Positions 1-11,428 of a DNA stretch of 64,000 nucleotides are shown one piece after another (the stretch's first letter is position 1; each line of letters begins with the position of its first letter). The DNA comes from Ampullaceana balthica (lineage: Eukaryota > Mollusca > Gastropoda > Lymnaeidae). The notes below the pieces were generated by a model. That model worked only from the letters and a program-made list of their open reading frames with translations, ran no database searches and was not told the origin of the DNA. The position numbers and the translations under genes are program-made. The stretch covers positions 603,636 through 667,635 of the forward strand of contig CALYLW010000555.1 of assembly GCA_944989445.1 (NCBI GenBank), given 5' to 3'.

Positions 1-100
1 TCATATTGGAGAGGTGTGTAAGTTTTTGTGACGACGCGTGACGAAGGGGGGAGGGGGAGTGACAAATCGGCCAAAATCGCTTGACGTCATTCCAAAGGAA
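1..100 (+). repeat. Dispersed G-rich repeat with TGACGTCA end
   Basis: A G-rich stretch with gacgcgtgacgaagg and a terminal tgacgtcat. Related copies occur at 16436-16556, 53330-53450 (opposite strand) and around the LINE at 55-58 kb. It looks like the end of a short inverted-repeat transposon family; no coding potential is visible. Confidence 0.6.
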
Positions 101-289
101 GTCTTGGATTCAATGATGTAAGTGACCTTATATTCCCAAGTAATTAAGTCTTTTGATTAAACTAAAGTTGTAAACTTTGTATTTTAAAAAATGTGTATGC
201 TTGAAACGTTTGTGGAAACGTACTGAACAACTTTAATTAATTTCAAGGCGATTAGATGAATACAATACTATTTACACAGCTTATATAAG

Positions 290-772
290 AAAATGGATAT
301 TAACTTTCCACCGGGCCAAATTGGTGTAAGATGTAAAGTTGAAAACACCTATTGATTTCAATCTGGATCATGAAAGATATATTTTTCAACAATGTTCGAA
401 TCGAGTAACATGGAATGGGTAATGGAGATTTAATTGTTTGGGGGGAAAAAGATTTTGGGTCCCCGGCCCACAAGGAATGGACATTAGGACTTAATTGCCC
501 TATAGAATTTTAATATTTTTCATCGAGCATTTTTGTACCAAGTTTTATCAAGATCCATCCATATAAACAGTAACCAAAGTTTAAAATAATTTTAATGTAG
601 CTAATTTTAAGAAGAAAAAGAACTATATGTGTGCTTCCGGCTACCAGTTAGCATCGCGGGAGTGTACCCAGCAACTTCCCAGCGTTTCATGCTCCTACCT
701 ACATGGGAAGTTGGAAAATTAGTGATGACTGAATCAGCCAGTCATTCCAGGCCTTGCCTTTTATTAGATCAG
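290..772 (-). mobile_element. Helitron remnant, family B, 5' part
   Basis: Read on the minus strand, it begins TCTAATAAAAGGC and continues with a region alignable by eye to 44600-44890 and to the minus strand of 26910-27334. Shared blocks include catgaaac, gggaagttg, a ctatagggca block and aacacctattgatttcaat. No gene is present. Family assignment rests on these copies and on the typical Helitron 5' start. Confidence 0.5.
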
Positions 773-2577
773 ATCATTCGTATTTAGCCAAGTAAATTTT
801 AAGTGAAGCAACGATGTATGCCTATAGTTTATTGTTTGCAAGTAATTCAATGACAAACGGGGAATAGAGTCAATTCAGGGCGTCACTTATCGGAGTGAAA
901 AAAGAAAAAAAAACATGTTACTTCATTTCAAACGCGTATAGTGGCACGTGAACAATTGACTCCAAAAACAATACTGTCAGAACATAATCGGATGTTGTTA
1001 ATGTGAAGTTGACGGATATATTCATAGATGAATACGTGTATGCATAAACTCGTCTAAGCTGGCAAACATATTTAATCGTTTACTGACGCTGATCAAATTT
1101 TCAAAGTGAACGAATTTACCCGTGTTCGTGTAATTGTTATAACTTAAATTCAATACATTTTGAAAATGATTTGAATTACAACTAATTATACCCACATCGT
1201 GGCTTTACAAAACGTTAATCTTTAATGTTTAGCAATACGCAAGCATATTTGCAAATTCCACAACAATAACATAACAAAACACACACAATTTAGGAATGCC
1301 TTAAATTCGTATATAAAGTATAGTTTCTACTTCCCTAGCAGGAAAATGTTATGATATGCTTTCCAAAGGAAACTTATTTGTTTCGAAAGATTTCTTAGAA
1401 TTATTAATATCAATGCAACTTTGAAATAAAATAGTTAATTAAAATAGGAATTACAGTGAATTAAATTAATGTAAAAGATATGACCATGTTTATTTTCAAT
1501 GAACGCGTATTTGTATTGATGACTATATATTATTTCGGTGAGTATCTTTAAAGTATGCAAAAACATGAAATGACGCTTTTAAAAGTTTAAAATTAGATTT
1601 TTCACTTATTAATTGAAATTTAACAAATATAGAATTAACCAAATTATTTTAAAGCATTGATCACTGAACCAAACTAAAATCAGCAGCGTAGTGTGGATTT
1701 CTGCTAACTGAAACAAATGCATCATTTGTCGTCCCACTCAAAATAATATTTGATGTCAAGACAAAATATTTATTTAGTAATATTGTAATAGTACATTTTA
1801 ATTTTATATTTTTCAAATCGCTAAATCTTTGAAGGAACTGTCAATATTTATGTTATCAATCAGTTCATTCTTCTAAGCAAAAGTATTTAGATAGGTCATT
1901 CATAGGGTACAATTTTTATCGTAATAAATTTTACTTTAATTTTAAGTCAATTTTTTAGTTTAGAGAGGTTTATCTCACAGCGGGCTAAACTTTGGGCAAT
2001 TTATGGAATAATCTAAGTAATATTTAATATTATTCTAGCAGAGTAGCCTTGAGAAAAAGAAACCGGAGTGAATTAAATTATTCATATTATATTACTCTTG
2101 AATTCAACAAAAGTCATTATTTCCTACTGTCGTGTGAGATAAGTGCTCTAATTTGTAGTCATGTCATCAACGTCCAGTAGATTCGCTTCTGTAAGGAAAC
2201 TTTAACTGTTTCCCGAATTCTGTTGGTGTAAAAAATCTGTTTAATTTTTACTGAGAAAGTATTTATCTTCTCAAATCATTTTTTTTTAAAGTTACAGATC
2301 ATTCTTCTATATCGAACAGTATTGCGTTCGAGTTCTTTTAGAATCTACAGACCATACTGGCCTGATAGCAAGTAAAACAACATTCACTATGAACGGCTAC
2401 AAGGGGATTGTGTTGCACAGTTTAAATCCGCCTTTGTTTACCCCCATTAACGTCAGGTAACCCATAAAATGTTGGTGGACTTGGCCAATTTGTGTCTATC
2501 CATTTTTTGTTTTGTTTTTGAAAGGTTTCAGAAGATCCTTAAAATAGTTCCTATTATATGATTACCGCATCACCTCT
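773..2577. other. AT-rich non-coding stretch
   Basis: About 1.8 kb with no long open frame, no recognisable exon and no clear repeat. Confidence 0.5.
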
Positions 2578-2626
2578 TAAACATTTCCAAAAAGTGTGTG
2601 AGATTGCAATAAGGATTAAAAATAAG

Positions 2627-3345
2627 TAGATGGATAACATGCAAACATGGTATGTTAGAGCCTGAAAAAACGTCACAAAACAACGAACGTTTTGGCTCTT
2701 ACATACCGTTATTGTCAAATAGGCTCTTACATACCGTTATTGTCAAATAGGCTCTTACATACCGTTATTGTCAAATAGGCTCTTACATACCGTTATTGTC
2801 AAATAGGCTCTTACATACCGTTATTGTCAAATAGGCTCTTACATACCGTTATTGTCAAATAGGCTCTTACATACCGTTATTGTCAAATAGGCTCTTACAT
2901 ACCGTTATTGTCAAATAGGCTCTTACATACCGTTATTGTCAAATAGGCTCTTACATACCGTTATTGTCAAATAGGCTCTTACATACCGTTATTGTCAAAT
3001 AGGCTCTTACATACCGTTATTGTCAAATAGGCTCTTACATACCGTTATTGTCAAATAGGCTCTTACATACCGTTATTGTCAAATAGGCTCTTACATACCG
3101 TTATTGTCAAATAGGCTCTTACATACCGTTATTGTCAAATAGGCTCTTACATACCGTTATTGTCAAATAGGCTCTTACATACCGTTATTGTCAAATAGGC
3201 TCTTACATACCGTTATTGTCAAATAGGCTCTTACATACCGTTATTGTCAAATAGGCTCTTACATACCGTTATTGTCAAATAGGCTCTTACATACCGTTAT
3301 TGTCAAATAGGCTCTTACATACCGTTTTTGCATGTTATTCATCTA
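2627..3345. repeat. 28-bp perfect tandem array inside a fold-back
   Basis: A 28-bp unit beginning ggctcttacatacc starts at 2694 and recurs every 28 bp for 22 apparently identical copies, with a partial 23rd copy ending near 3328. The array is bracketed by an inverted repeat of about 36 bp, at 2627-2662 and 3310-3345, with roughly six mismatches; the right arm includes the last partial unit. A short direct repeat, taaacatttcc, lies outside both arms at 2578-2588 and 3344-3354. The layout resembles a fold-back or non-autonomous transposon carrying an internal minisatellite. No protein is predicted. Confidence 0.85.
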
Positions 3346-3354
3346 AACATTTCC

Positions 3355-4300
3355 GAGTGATCTAATATCAAATTAATGTTTTGTCTGTATCAGCAATTAT
3401 AAACACTAAGCAGTGTGTGGAGACAGGAAACGTTTTAATATCTGATAATAATCCTACCATTGCTGATAAGCATACATAGGTTAAGTAAAGAACCAAACAC
3501 ATAAATCTTAATATTAAATATTTACATTGCTTACAACCAATAAAAATGCGACCTCTGCAATCCAAAATATTAATAGCAACAGCTTTAAGCTTGGTTAACA
3601 TCTTTTAAAAAATGTCTTAAGCAGGGTATTTTTTTTATAATAGAAGCTATGAAAATTCTACAAATTGTTCTTTCCGATTTTTAAATACTATATATCGCAC
3701 AATATGACTACTTTTAATTTTTGTTTAATATATGGAGCGCCATCGAACATACTGGACTAATTAATTGTTATTTGTACATGACGTGTTTTTTTTAGCGAAT
3801 TTCGTATACTAAATCTTCTTGAGCCCATACAGTTTTTGAGATGACGTATAGGTAGGTGAATGATAACTTTTACCCATGATGTTTTCGCAGTATTGGGATC
3901 GTTATGGAAAAGCAGATCCATCAATTTTAAACGTTGTCTTTACTTGCACGTGTATTTTCTTCACGGAAAGAGAAATCCTGTTTTGCCAGGAATTTAATCA
4001 TTTTAAACACGCTAACAGAGCTACCTGTAAACTATTGGGTTTTTTTTTCATTTGCAACATCATATTTATTTTCTTTGCAATACTGTATTCTTTTATAAGC
4101 CATGGTCTAATGTTTTCAATTTGCAACATATGTGTGCATGTAGAGCACTAGATTTATGATTGTCTATTTTAGGATTTAGTTGCAGCCAGTTTTTACATTA
4201 ATTATAAGTGAACTTTTTAAATTCATTCATTTGTTTTTATGCTTAAGGCAAAAATTTTAAAAAACGCTTTGTAAGATGCATAAAATCTATATATATATAT
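3355..4300. other. AT-rich stretch without a recognised gene
   Basis: Contains one 91-codon open frame on the plus strand (3876-4151) with a hydrophobic C-terminal half. It matches no family I know and has no splice context I can defend. Confidence 0.4.
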
Positions 4301-4819
4301 AATTCACCAAAGCGAGTATTTGAAAATGAGCATGACGAATGACCATCGCTGGAGTCGACCGATCACAGATGGCAAGCGTAGTGGGATGAAAAGAAAGAAA
4401 AAATGACAATGCTTCTTGCGTTCACTTGCGTTATTACTTCATAGAATAACATATGATCCGTATTGTAGTTAGTGGTTTTCACGTCCGCCTTGCACGCGGA
4501 AAGTCCTGAGTTCAAGCCGCGGCGGAATTTTTTTTTAATTTTTAAAAATGTTTGTTTCTTCCCGTTCTTTTCCCCATTTTTTTTAGCGAACATGACTAAC
4601 CCTCGCTAGGGTCGGCCAATCACAGTTTATGTTTGGCAAGGGATGGTAGTAAAGGGTGGTGAGCATGTAACAACAACCGCAGTGCGCACGTCTCCACGTT
4701 AACTCCCTTTTTTCAATACTTCGTGCTGCTATTTGTGTCCGTTCTTTTACCTCCCCGGTACTTTGCACTATCTATGATGAGCAAGTCTGCGGTGTATGCT
4801 ACGCCACGGGTTGTATCTA

Positions 4820-4820
<1 letters not shown>
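4301..4820 (+). repeat. Composite repeat unit 1 with tRNA-like module
   Basis: Begins attcaccaaagcg, carries a tRNA-like block at 4458-4526, then a gcgaacatgac block, and ends gggttgtatctag. The same order recurs in 4872-5627, so this is the first of two tandem copies of a dispersed composite repeat. Confidence 0.65.
4458..4526 (+). other. Degenerate tRNA-derived module (Val-like body)
   Basis: Shows a D-arm-like tagtggttttca, an anticodon stem-loop tccgc-cttgcac-gcgga and a box-B-like gagttcaagcc followed by a 3' arm. The body resembles eukaryotic tRNA-Val, but the loop reads TGC (Ala). The acceptor stem does not pair properly, so this is a tRNA-derived repeat segment, not a working gene. 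Confidence 0.55.

Positions 4821-4821
<1 letters not shown>

Positions 4822-4872
<51 letters not shown>
4822..4872. repeat. (TA)n microsatellite
   Basis: About 25 uninterrupted TA dinucleotides separating the two copies of the composite tRNA-like repeat. Confidence 0.9.
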
Positions 4873-4875
<3 letters not shown>

Positions 4876-5627
4876 CACCAAACCGAGTATGTGCAAATGA
4901 ACATGACGAGTGACCCTCGCTGGGGTCAACTAATCACAGGGAACGGTTGGAAAGCGAAGGTAGTGGAGGGGTGGGACATGTCTTCTGACCAACAATGCTT
5001 TTTGCATTCAGTTTCGTTGTTTCTTCACAGAGTGCATGTAGTTCGTAGTGTATTGTTTATTACATCCGCCTGACATGCGGAAGATCATAGGTTCAAGCCA
5101 CAGCGGCAACATGTTTTTTTTTAAATTTTATTTTTAAAAATGTTTATTATGTTTATGACTGTTCTTTTCGCCCTTTCTTAGCGAACATAAACACCGCTTC
5201 GCATGTATTTCACGGAAAAAAGTTTCGTTCATTGCTATACCAATTCCATCTTCAGGTAACTGTCTGTTTCTATCAGTCACATATTTCTGGGAAAAGATCT
5301 TAAACGAATTTTTTGCTCTTCAACTTGGCAACAAGGCTGTAAACTTTGTTTCTCAACATTGGGGTAACTTCGGCGACGAACTCTCCATTGTTCTCAGAGT
5401 TATCTTCCACAATACGCTCAGTACATGAACACTTCAGGAGTATATGGTGGCTAGGCAGAAATTGTCGCGTTGTCCAAAATACTTCGGCGGTCACCCCAAC
5501 GTTCACTCGTGTAGTTCCCATTTGTTCGTGCTACTGTTCGTGTCCGTTCTCTCCCCCCCCCCAACTTTTATTTGCACTATCTATGAGTAAGTCTGCGGCG
5601 TATGCTACGCAGTAGGTCGTATCTAGT
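4872..5627 (+). repeat. Composite repeat unit 2 with tRNA-like module
   Basis: Second copy of the 4301-4820 repeat: attcaccaaaccg start, tRNA-like block at 5040-5108, gcgaacat block near 5180 and a ggtcgtatctag end. It is about 230 bp longer than unit 1, through extra sequence between about 5190 and 5520. Confidence 0.6.
5040..5108 (+). other. Degenerate tRNA-Val-like module
   Basis: Contains an anticodon arm tccgc-ctgacat-gcgga (GAC loop, Val) and a T-arm with ggttcaagcc. It is close to eukaryotic tRNA-Val, but box A is damaged and the acceptor stem is imperfect. It is embedded in a duplicated repeat and is therefore most likely SINE- or repeat-derived. Confidence 0.55.
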
Positions 5628-6108
5628 TACGTAATGTTTTCTATTGGATTACTTACGGTAAATCATTTTTGTGTTAGCCGTTCCTTCATGCTTTTATCTA
5701 AGTCTCGAGTCTGATTTGATACATTCAATGTAATTATGTTTGACACTTTCCCATTTCACTAAACTAATGGCGAGAATTTTCATTTATTTGATTTGGTGAA
5801 TTAGAAGCTCATGGATCTTTTTGATATTGCATTGGTTCCTTTTGTATCCCTTGTTTCAATTTTTTCTTCTACGCAAGAGGCGGCTGAGAAACTTAAAGAT
5901 CAGATAAAGATTCCACCAATAAGTCAGGGCCACGTTCTCATACAACTTCGACTTTTTGTTTTTTAATCCATTTACATTTTATCAGAAAAATTTACATCTC
6001 TAAGGGTTTTTTTGAAACTTTGCCTTTAGGAACTTTCACATATTTTAAGATAGTTGCTTCATTTCTTGTACTAATCAATATATTCCTTAACGTTTTTATT
6101 GCAATAGA

Positions 6109-6268
6109 AAGCTGCACCTTCTTTAAATATTTCAGTTAGTAAAAAAATTAACGATGAGAAAGAGGCCACCACTAATAAAATTCCGCATGAGGCATTAACT
6201 ATCTTCCTTAAAGCCCTTGAATTTGCTATTTCTTCATCTTCCCTCGACGTCATGGGTCGTATCTAGTA
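6109..6268 (+). other. Unassigned exon-like open frame
   Basis: An acceptor-like ttttattgcaatag is followed by an open plus-strand frame of about 52 codons, ending in a stop at the repeat-tail motif gggtcgtatctag. The peptide is hydrophilic and Lys/Glu-rich early on, with no recognised motif. The shared tail means it may be repeat sequence, not host exon. Confidence 0.2.
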
Positions 6269-6608
6269 CATATTATTTTTAATAACTTAACGAGTGTTTA
6301 GTCACAGGGTTAGACGCCTCATCCAGACACACCAGCTTGTGGAAGGTCCAGGACTTGAACATAACCATGACTGGAGCTGGGGTTTCTATGACGCAGGTCA
6401 GTCTACTGTCGTGTGCATCATTCTGCCTCAACCAATGGGGAAATTGCTTTTGTTTCACATACAACAGAAGAAACGCTAACTGCTCATTGGGTGAGTTCGA
6501 CACGTAATCTCTCAACATTTTAACTTTAAATAGAGGATTCACAAATATGACAGGTACCTTTCAAAGTAAACTCATGTAGCATATCAATATAATGAAAGTT
6601 GAATAATA

Positions 6609-6878
6609 TTAAGGAAGACATATTTCAAACTCTTCGCTGTCTGTCACAACTTCTTCTCCGACCCATGGCCTTCCTATCTTACTGAACTTCTCTCTGTCTT
6701 CTGTCTTGTCAGCTAAGCTCCTCTGTAGAACACGTATTCTTGCGGTACATGTGACACGCACTAAATCATTTTTTAAAAAGATTTTCGTCCTTTTATGCCC
6801 ATAATATTGAAATCCTCTACCATTACATATTCGAAATATTTCCCCTACTAAGGCCTTTACAATTCTACTCAAAGACAT
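6609..6878 (-). other. Unassigned 89-codon open frame
   Basis: A minus-strand frame with a charged, coding-like composition (a Lys/Arg-rich middle and an Asp/Glu-rich end). I do not recognise the protein and see no convincing splice partners. A neighbouring minus-strand frame at 6071-6253 has one hydrophobic segment but cannot be linked to it. Confidence 0.2.
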
Positions 6879-7485
6879 GTACAGATTATTAACTTCAGGA
6901 CAAAAAATTGAACATTTTATTCACTGAGAAACGCAGCTCATGAATATTCGGGGTCCTCATATATTTTGCTTAAACTTGTTATGAATGTTTTTAAAATTTT
7001 CAATTTTTTATTTCAACCGCATTGAGCTTACCCTTTGGCTGGGGTACGCGCTCTATAAACTATCAAACTATCACTACAATATTGAGTGCTATTAATATCT
7101 ATAACAAGAAAAATGATATGCATTTTTCGAAATAGTAAATTGTTTTGATACCAATGTTAAAACTATCTTTGGTCTGTTATGTACTCTTTCATTCGTCGTT
7201 ATTGTATTCAAAGCATTGTAATAAAATAAGGTTAAAATTTAATTCCTATCTTGTTATGTCGTGTGTGTGGAACGACAGAAACACACAACGAATCTGGTTG
7301 CGCAACATTAGTCAAAAAATAAGCCGTACGCTGTTCTTTAGTTACAGTTTAAAAAATAAAATCTTAATAAACGATGTTTTGAATAGAACTATTCATTATA
7401 CCGGGTACAAAACTGCATACTCTACGTTAATCTATACAAAATGTACAGTACTAAATAATAACGTAAAAGATGTAAACATTGTTTA

Positions 7486-8040
7486 CTAGTTTGTGCTGCG
7501 GCACAGTGGCGCCTGCGGCGCCCCCCCCCCTTTTTCAAGGGCGCCTTCGGCGCCCACCTTTTTCAAAAGCCCAACTAACCTGTCCTTGTATGATAAATGC
7601 GTAATATTAAACTTTCTTAAATGTACACAAAGTATTTAATAATAGTTTATTTTTTATTTTATTTTTTATGTCAAAAGCCCAAGTAACTTATCCTTGTATG
7701 ATAAATACGAAATATTCCTGAAATGTACACAAAGTATGTATATAATATAGGTTGTGCTGCGGCGCCTACTTTATTTAGGGCGCCTACGGCACCCATTTTT
7801 TTCAAAAGCCCAACAAACTTGTCCTTGTATGATAGATACGTAATATTAAACGAACTTAAATGTACACAAAGTAATTTAAAATTGAGGTTGTAGGGCGCCT
7901 ACGGCGCCAATTTTTCTTTTTGGTTTTTGGTCAAAAGCCCAAGTAACTTATCCTTGTATGATAAATACGAAATATTCCTGAAAATTAAACAAACTATTTA
8001 TATAATAGTTTTTATAGTGCTAATCACCACACGATTTTAA
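7486..8040 (-). mobile_element. Non-autonomous Helitron with GC-rich tandem repeats
   Basis: On the minus strand the element would end in a GC-rich region followed by CTAG (7486-7489). Inside are four tandem units of about 130 bp at roughly 7555, 7670, 7800 and 7930. Each carries tcaaaagccca, cttgtatgat and aaatgtacacaaag blocks separated by ggcgcc-rich palindromic patches. The closely related single-unit element at 23952-24382 supports the call. The right boundary is unclear and may extend toward 8180. Confidence 0.5.
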
Positions 8041-8561
8041 AACTAATTTTTAGAAAGCAGCGCACCAAATTACTGCACCAAAAAATAACCATTTGAGTCA
8101 ATCAGCACTGCTTACAACACAAAATTAAAAAAAGCAGAGTGATGTCCCTTAGCGTTAGGCTACATAATTGAGCGTAAATATATATATGATGATGAATGAT
8201 ATGGCGAGCTGAACATTGTACAAAGAAATATGAACTCTTAGCTTGTTGCCCTATCCAAGATGTATTCGTATCTGCCACTAGATTCTTTATGTTTGGTGTT
8301 TGTTGTGACTGATCTAATGAAGAATTTAATAATTGTGAAAAAATCTCATGTGCTATTTTTTATTTATTTATATGTCTTTAGAAATTAGTTATTGTTTTTT
8401 TTTAAAATACAAGTTAAAAATGTATTCTCATTTTTTTAAAATGTGCCAATATGTTTGTTTTTTGTTTTTTTTTGGTTTAATTTGTGGTTTTGTTTAATAT
8501 TATTTATATTCACAATTTTTAAAGACCAAATTAAAAACAAGATTATGGATTGCATCTGTAG

Positions 8562-8738
8562 GTCATTCACTTAAAATCTCAGCATATCCAAGATCGGCTG
8601 ATGTCGAGCTGTTTACCCAAGTATCATTGTGTGACAGGAATCAGAATTTCACACAGTCCACGAGAGGGAACGTCACGGCTTGTTTACGTATATCAAGTAC
8701 AAAACTAAATTTTATAGATGCGAGACGGGCCTGTGAAG
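8562..8738 (+). CDS. Gene 1 exon: linker and CTLD start
   Basis: Exon of 177 bp between acceptor gcatctgtag and donor gaaggtatg, phase 1 on both sides, as in the intact paralogues at 22264-22440 and 62258-62434. It encodes the linker and the first part of the lectin-like domain. Recognisable CTLD features are Ala-Cys-Leu and Ala-Arg-Arg-Ala-Cys-Glu, the first two domain cysteines. The frame is open. Confidence 0.75.
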
Positions 8739-9426
8739 GTATGACTTTAACAATGTGTAGAAATAGAAGATAAGCATATTTACTGACGGCAAGTTATTGA
8801 ACATGGCACAAATTGGTATCGGCATCAAGGATCACTATTCGAACGAAGACAACGAACAAAACCTATTGTTGATTTTGTTCCTCCCTGACAAATGCTTCTT
8901 CCCATACGATAGTTGTTTTGTTTGTTAACACGTTTAAAGGCTTAACATATTCTATTTACACCTTTTATTTTCCTGCCCGGATTTAGAATTTGGTATAGTT
9001 CTTAATGTGTCAGTGTGTTTGGAATCGTAGGGTGCATACGGTAAAAAAGATGCACCATAGTATAGCATGTTACAGTAAGTAGGTTGGTTGGTCAGGGACT
9101 CATACATCTTGTCAATGAATTCTGAGTCGGACATGTGACTACGCCATGCGGCCACACCGAACGTTGGACGTGGGGAAAACTCCTACACGCTCACGCCCTG
9201 CGACCACACCGTTGTATCAATGAATTCTGAGTGACGCAAGGGTGTCAGCTATTGATTGGCGTAGGTTGTAAGGAAGACATTGGTTGTTTATAATTGTGGC
9301 TTTTAAAGAAAGTCACGGATACACCAGGGAAAGAAATCGTGGGAAAAATTAAGGGTCGAAGGTTAACAGATTAATATTTGACACCTGTGAGGTAAACGAG
9401 GATATAAGGCGCTAGTTTTAAGGGAG

Positions 9427-10307
9427 TGAAGAGAACAACACCAGTGAATGACACCAGAGAATGACACCAGAGAATGACACCAGAGAATGACACCAGAGAA
9501 CAACACCAGAAAACAACATCAGTGAAAGACACCAGAGAACAACACCGGAGAATGACACCAGAGAACAACACCAGAGAATAACACCAGAGAACTACATCAG
9601 TGAAAGACACCAGAGAACAACACCAGAAAAAAACATCAGTGAAGACACCAGAGAACAACACCAGAGAATGACACCAGAGAATGACACCAGAGAATGACAC
9701 CAGAGAACAACACCAGAAAACAACATCAGTGAAAGACATCAGAGAACAACACCAGAGAATGACACCAGAGAATGACACCAGAGAATGACACCAGAGAACA
9801 ACACCAGAAAACAACATCAGTGAAAGACATCAGAGAACAACACCAGAGAATGACACCAGACAACAACACCAGAGAATGACACCAGAGAACAACACCAGAG
9901 AATGACACCAGAGAAATACATCAGAGAATGTCACCAGAGAACAACACCAGAGAATGACACCAGAGAACAACATCAGAGAATGACACCAGAGAACAACACC
10001 AGAGAATGACACCAGAAAACAACACCAGAGAATGACACCATAGAACAACATCAGAGAATGACACCAGAGAACAACATCAGTGAATGACACCGGAGAACAA
10101 CACCAGAGAATGACATCAGAGAACAACACGAGAGAATGACATCAGAGAGCAACACCAGAGAATGACACCAGAGAATAACATCAGAGAATGACACCAGAGA
10201 ACATTACCAGAGAATGACACCAGAGAACAACACCAGAGAATGACACCAGAGAACAACATCAGAGAATGACATCGGAGAACAACATCAAAGAATGACATCG
10301 GAGAACA
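9427..10307. repeat. 13-bp minisatellite, about 68 copies
   Basis: The unit is agagaaYRacacc with variants agaaaacaacatc and agtgaaagacacc. In part of the array seven units form a 91-bp higher-order repeat, clear at about 9664-9757 and 9757-9848; the right half alternates two unit types (26 bp). Long open frames on the minus strand here are a by-product of a stop-poor 13-mer, not genes. It lies in the first intron of lectin gene 1. Confidence 0.9.
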
Positions 10308-10804
10308 GTGCTTAGAGTTAGCAGAGGGAGTGCTAAGGCTGTGGTAGAAATGTATAATTTATTTCCTGTTAGCTTAAAGTATAATTATTTAGACACCAGT
10401 TACTGTGCTTACCTTAGAAAAGAAAGTATCCAAATAAGCATTATAGGAAAGATAGTCCTGACCTTACCTGCATTTATTTATTTTATTAATTGTGTAGTTA
10501 ACCACTCGGCTACATTAATATAACTAAATGACATTAACAGTATTTTGTTTCCAATTTTATTCCCTATTTTCGTTCTTACGAAGTTTTAAAAATCATTTTA
10601 TAACGTGAGTTTGTATATATATATATGTATGTATATATATATATATATATATATAATGGTCCTAAAATGATTTTAGAGTTGAGTTTTCAGTAAAAAGTGT
10701 ATCTAAGTAACTGCGTTTGTGCAGCTTTAAATCTATTTTGTCTCTAATTAAATGAATAACTGGTTATTAAGTAAATGTGACACGTTCTACATCAATTTCC
10801 CCAG

Positions 10805-11016
10805 AAAATGATTCCCATCTATACACATAAAAGTCATTGATAAACTGTACATCATGAGAGATGAGCTCATAGTCAAATACCCAGAATCTAATCTCACAGA
10901 AATTTTGGTCTGGGTGGGTCTTAACAACATGGAAAAAGTTAGTGTGTACAGGTGGGAGGATGACGGAACTGAACTGAACATGAGCAGCCCGTACAAGTCT
11001 CAAATATTTTACCCCA
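10805..11016 (+). pseudogene. Gene 1 exon: central CTLD, broken
   Basis: Flanked by acceptor atttccccag and donor accccagtaagc. It encodes the central CTLD with the framework TrpValGlyLeu and TrpGluAspAspGly motifs. Compared with 61497-61709, a Leu codon has become TAA near the start and one G is missing just after it; downstream the frame matches again. The 212-bp length against 213 in the intact genes records the deletion. Confidence 0.8.
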
Positions 11017-11428
11017 GTAAGCAACGCTTATTTTCTACGATGTCTGTCTACTCAGAGACCAAGGTTAAAATATGCCATCATAATAACGGATACTCTCTTT
11101 ACGTGGTCTTTCTACTCGCAAATCAATTTTCAAAGATATGTCCCAAAGAAGGAACGCTCTATAATCAATTTTGACCAAAACACAAATTAAATTTTAAACA
11201 TTTACTTACCTCTTATATGTTATAAAATCTCTGTCTGTATATAAGAGGTTTTTTGCCCGACTATTATCCATTGTTAGAATCTAAACTTACCTTTTATTAG
11301 TTTCATTTAATTAAAGAAAACTCATCTACTCAGAATTTTGTGTGTGAATTACAATAGTGTTAGTTTTTACATACACTTTTTCTTTGTTAATACATATACC
11401 ATTCAATATATGGATTACTCTCAAATTA

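Noticed and set aside
2694..3328. CRISPR-like array of 28-bp repeats
   Set aside because: The repeats are directly adjacent with no spacers, and the window is eukaryotic; it is a minisatellite.
4723..5073. Open frame with an Ile-Tyr run
   Set aside because: It reads through a (TA)n microsatellite and composite repeat; not a gene.
4458..5108. Functional tRNA genes
   Set aside because: Acceptor stems and parts of box A are degenerate and both lie inside a duplicated repeat.
6279..6542. 87-codon minus-strand frame and a plus-strand frame with a possible donor near 6392
   Set aside because: Neither strand shows a recognisable domain or matching splice partners, so I do not call an exon.
9371..10298. 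Long Ser/Val/Leu/Cys-repeat open frames on the minus strand
   Set aside because: They are produced by the stop-poor 13-bp minisatellite and jump between frames.
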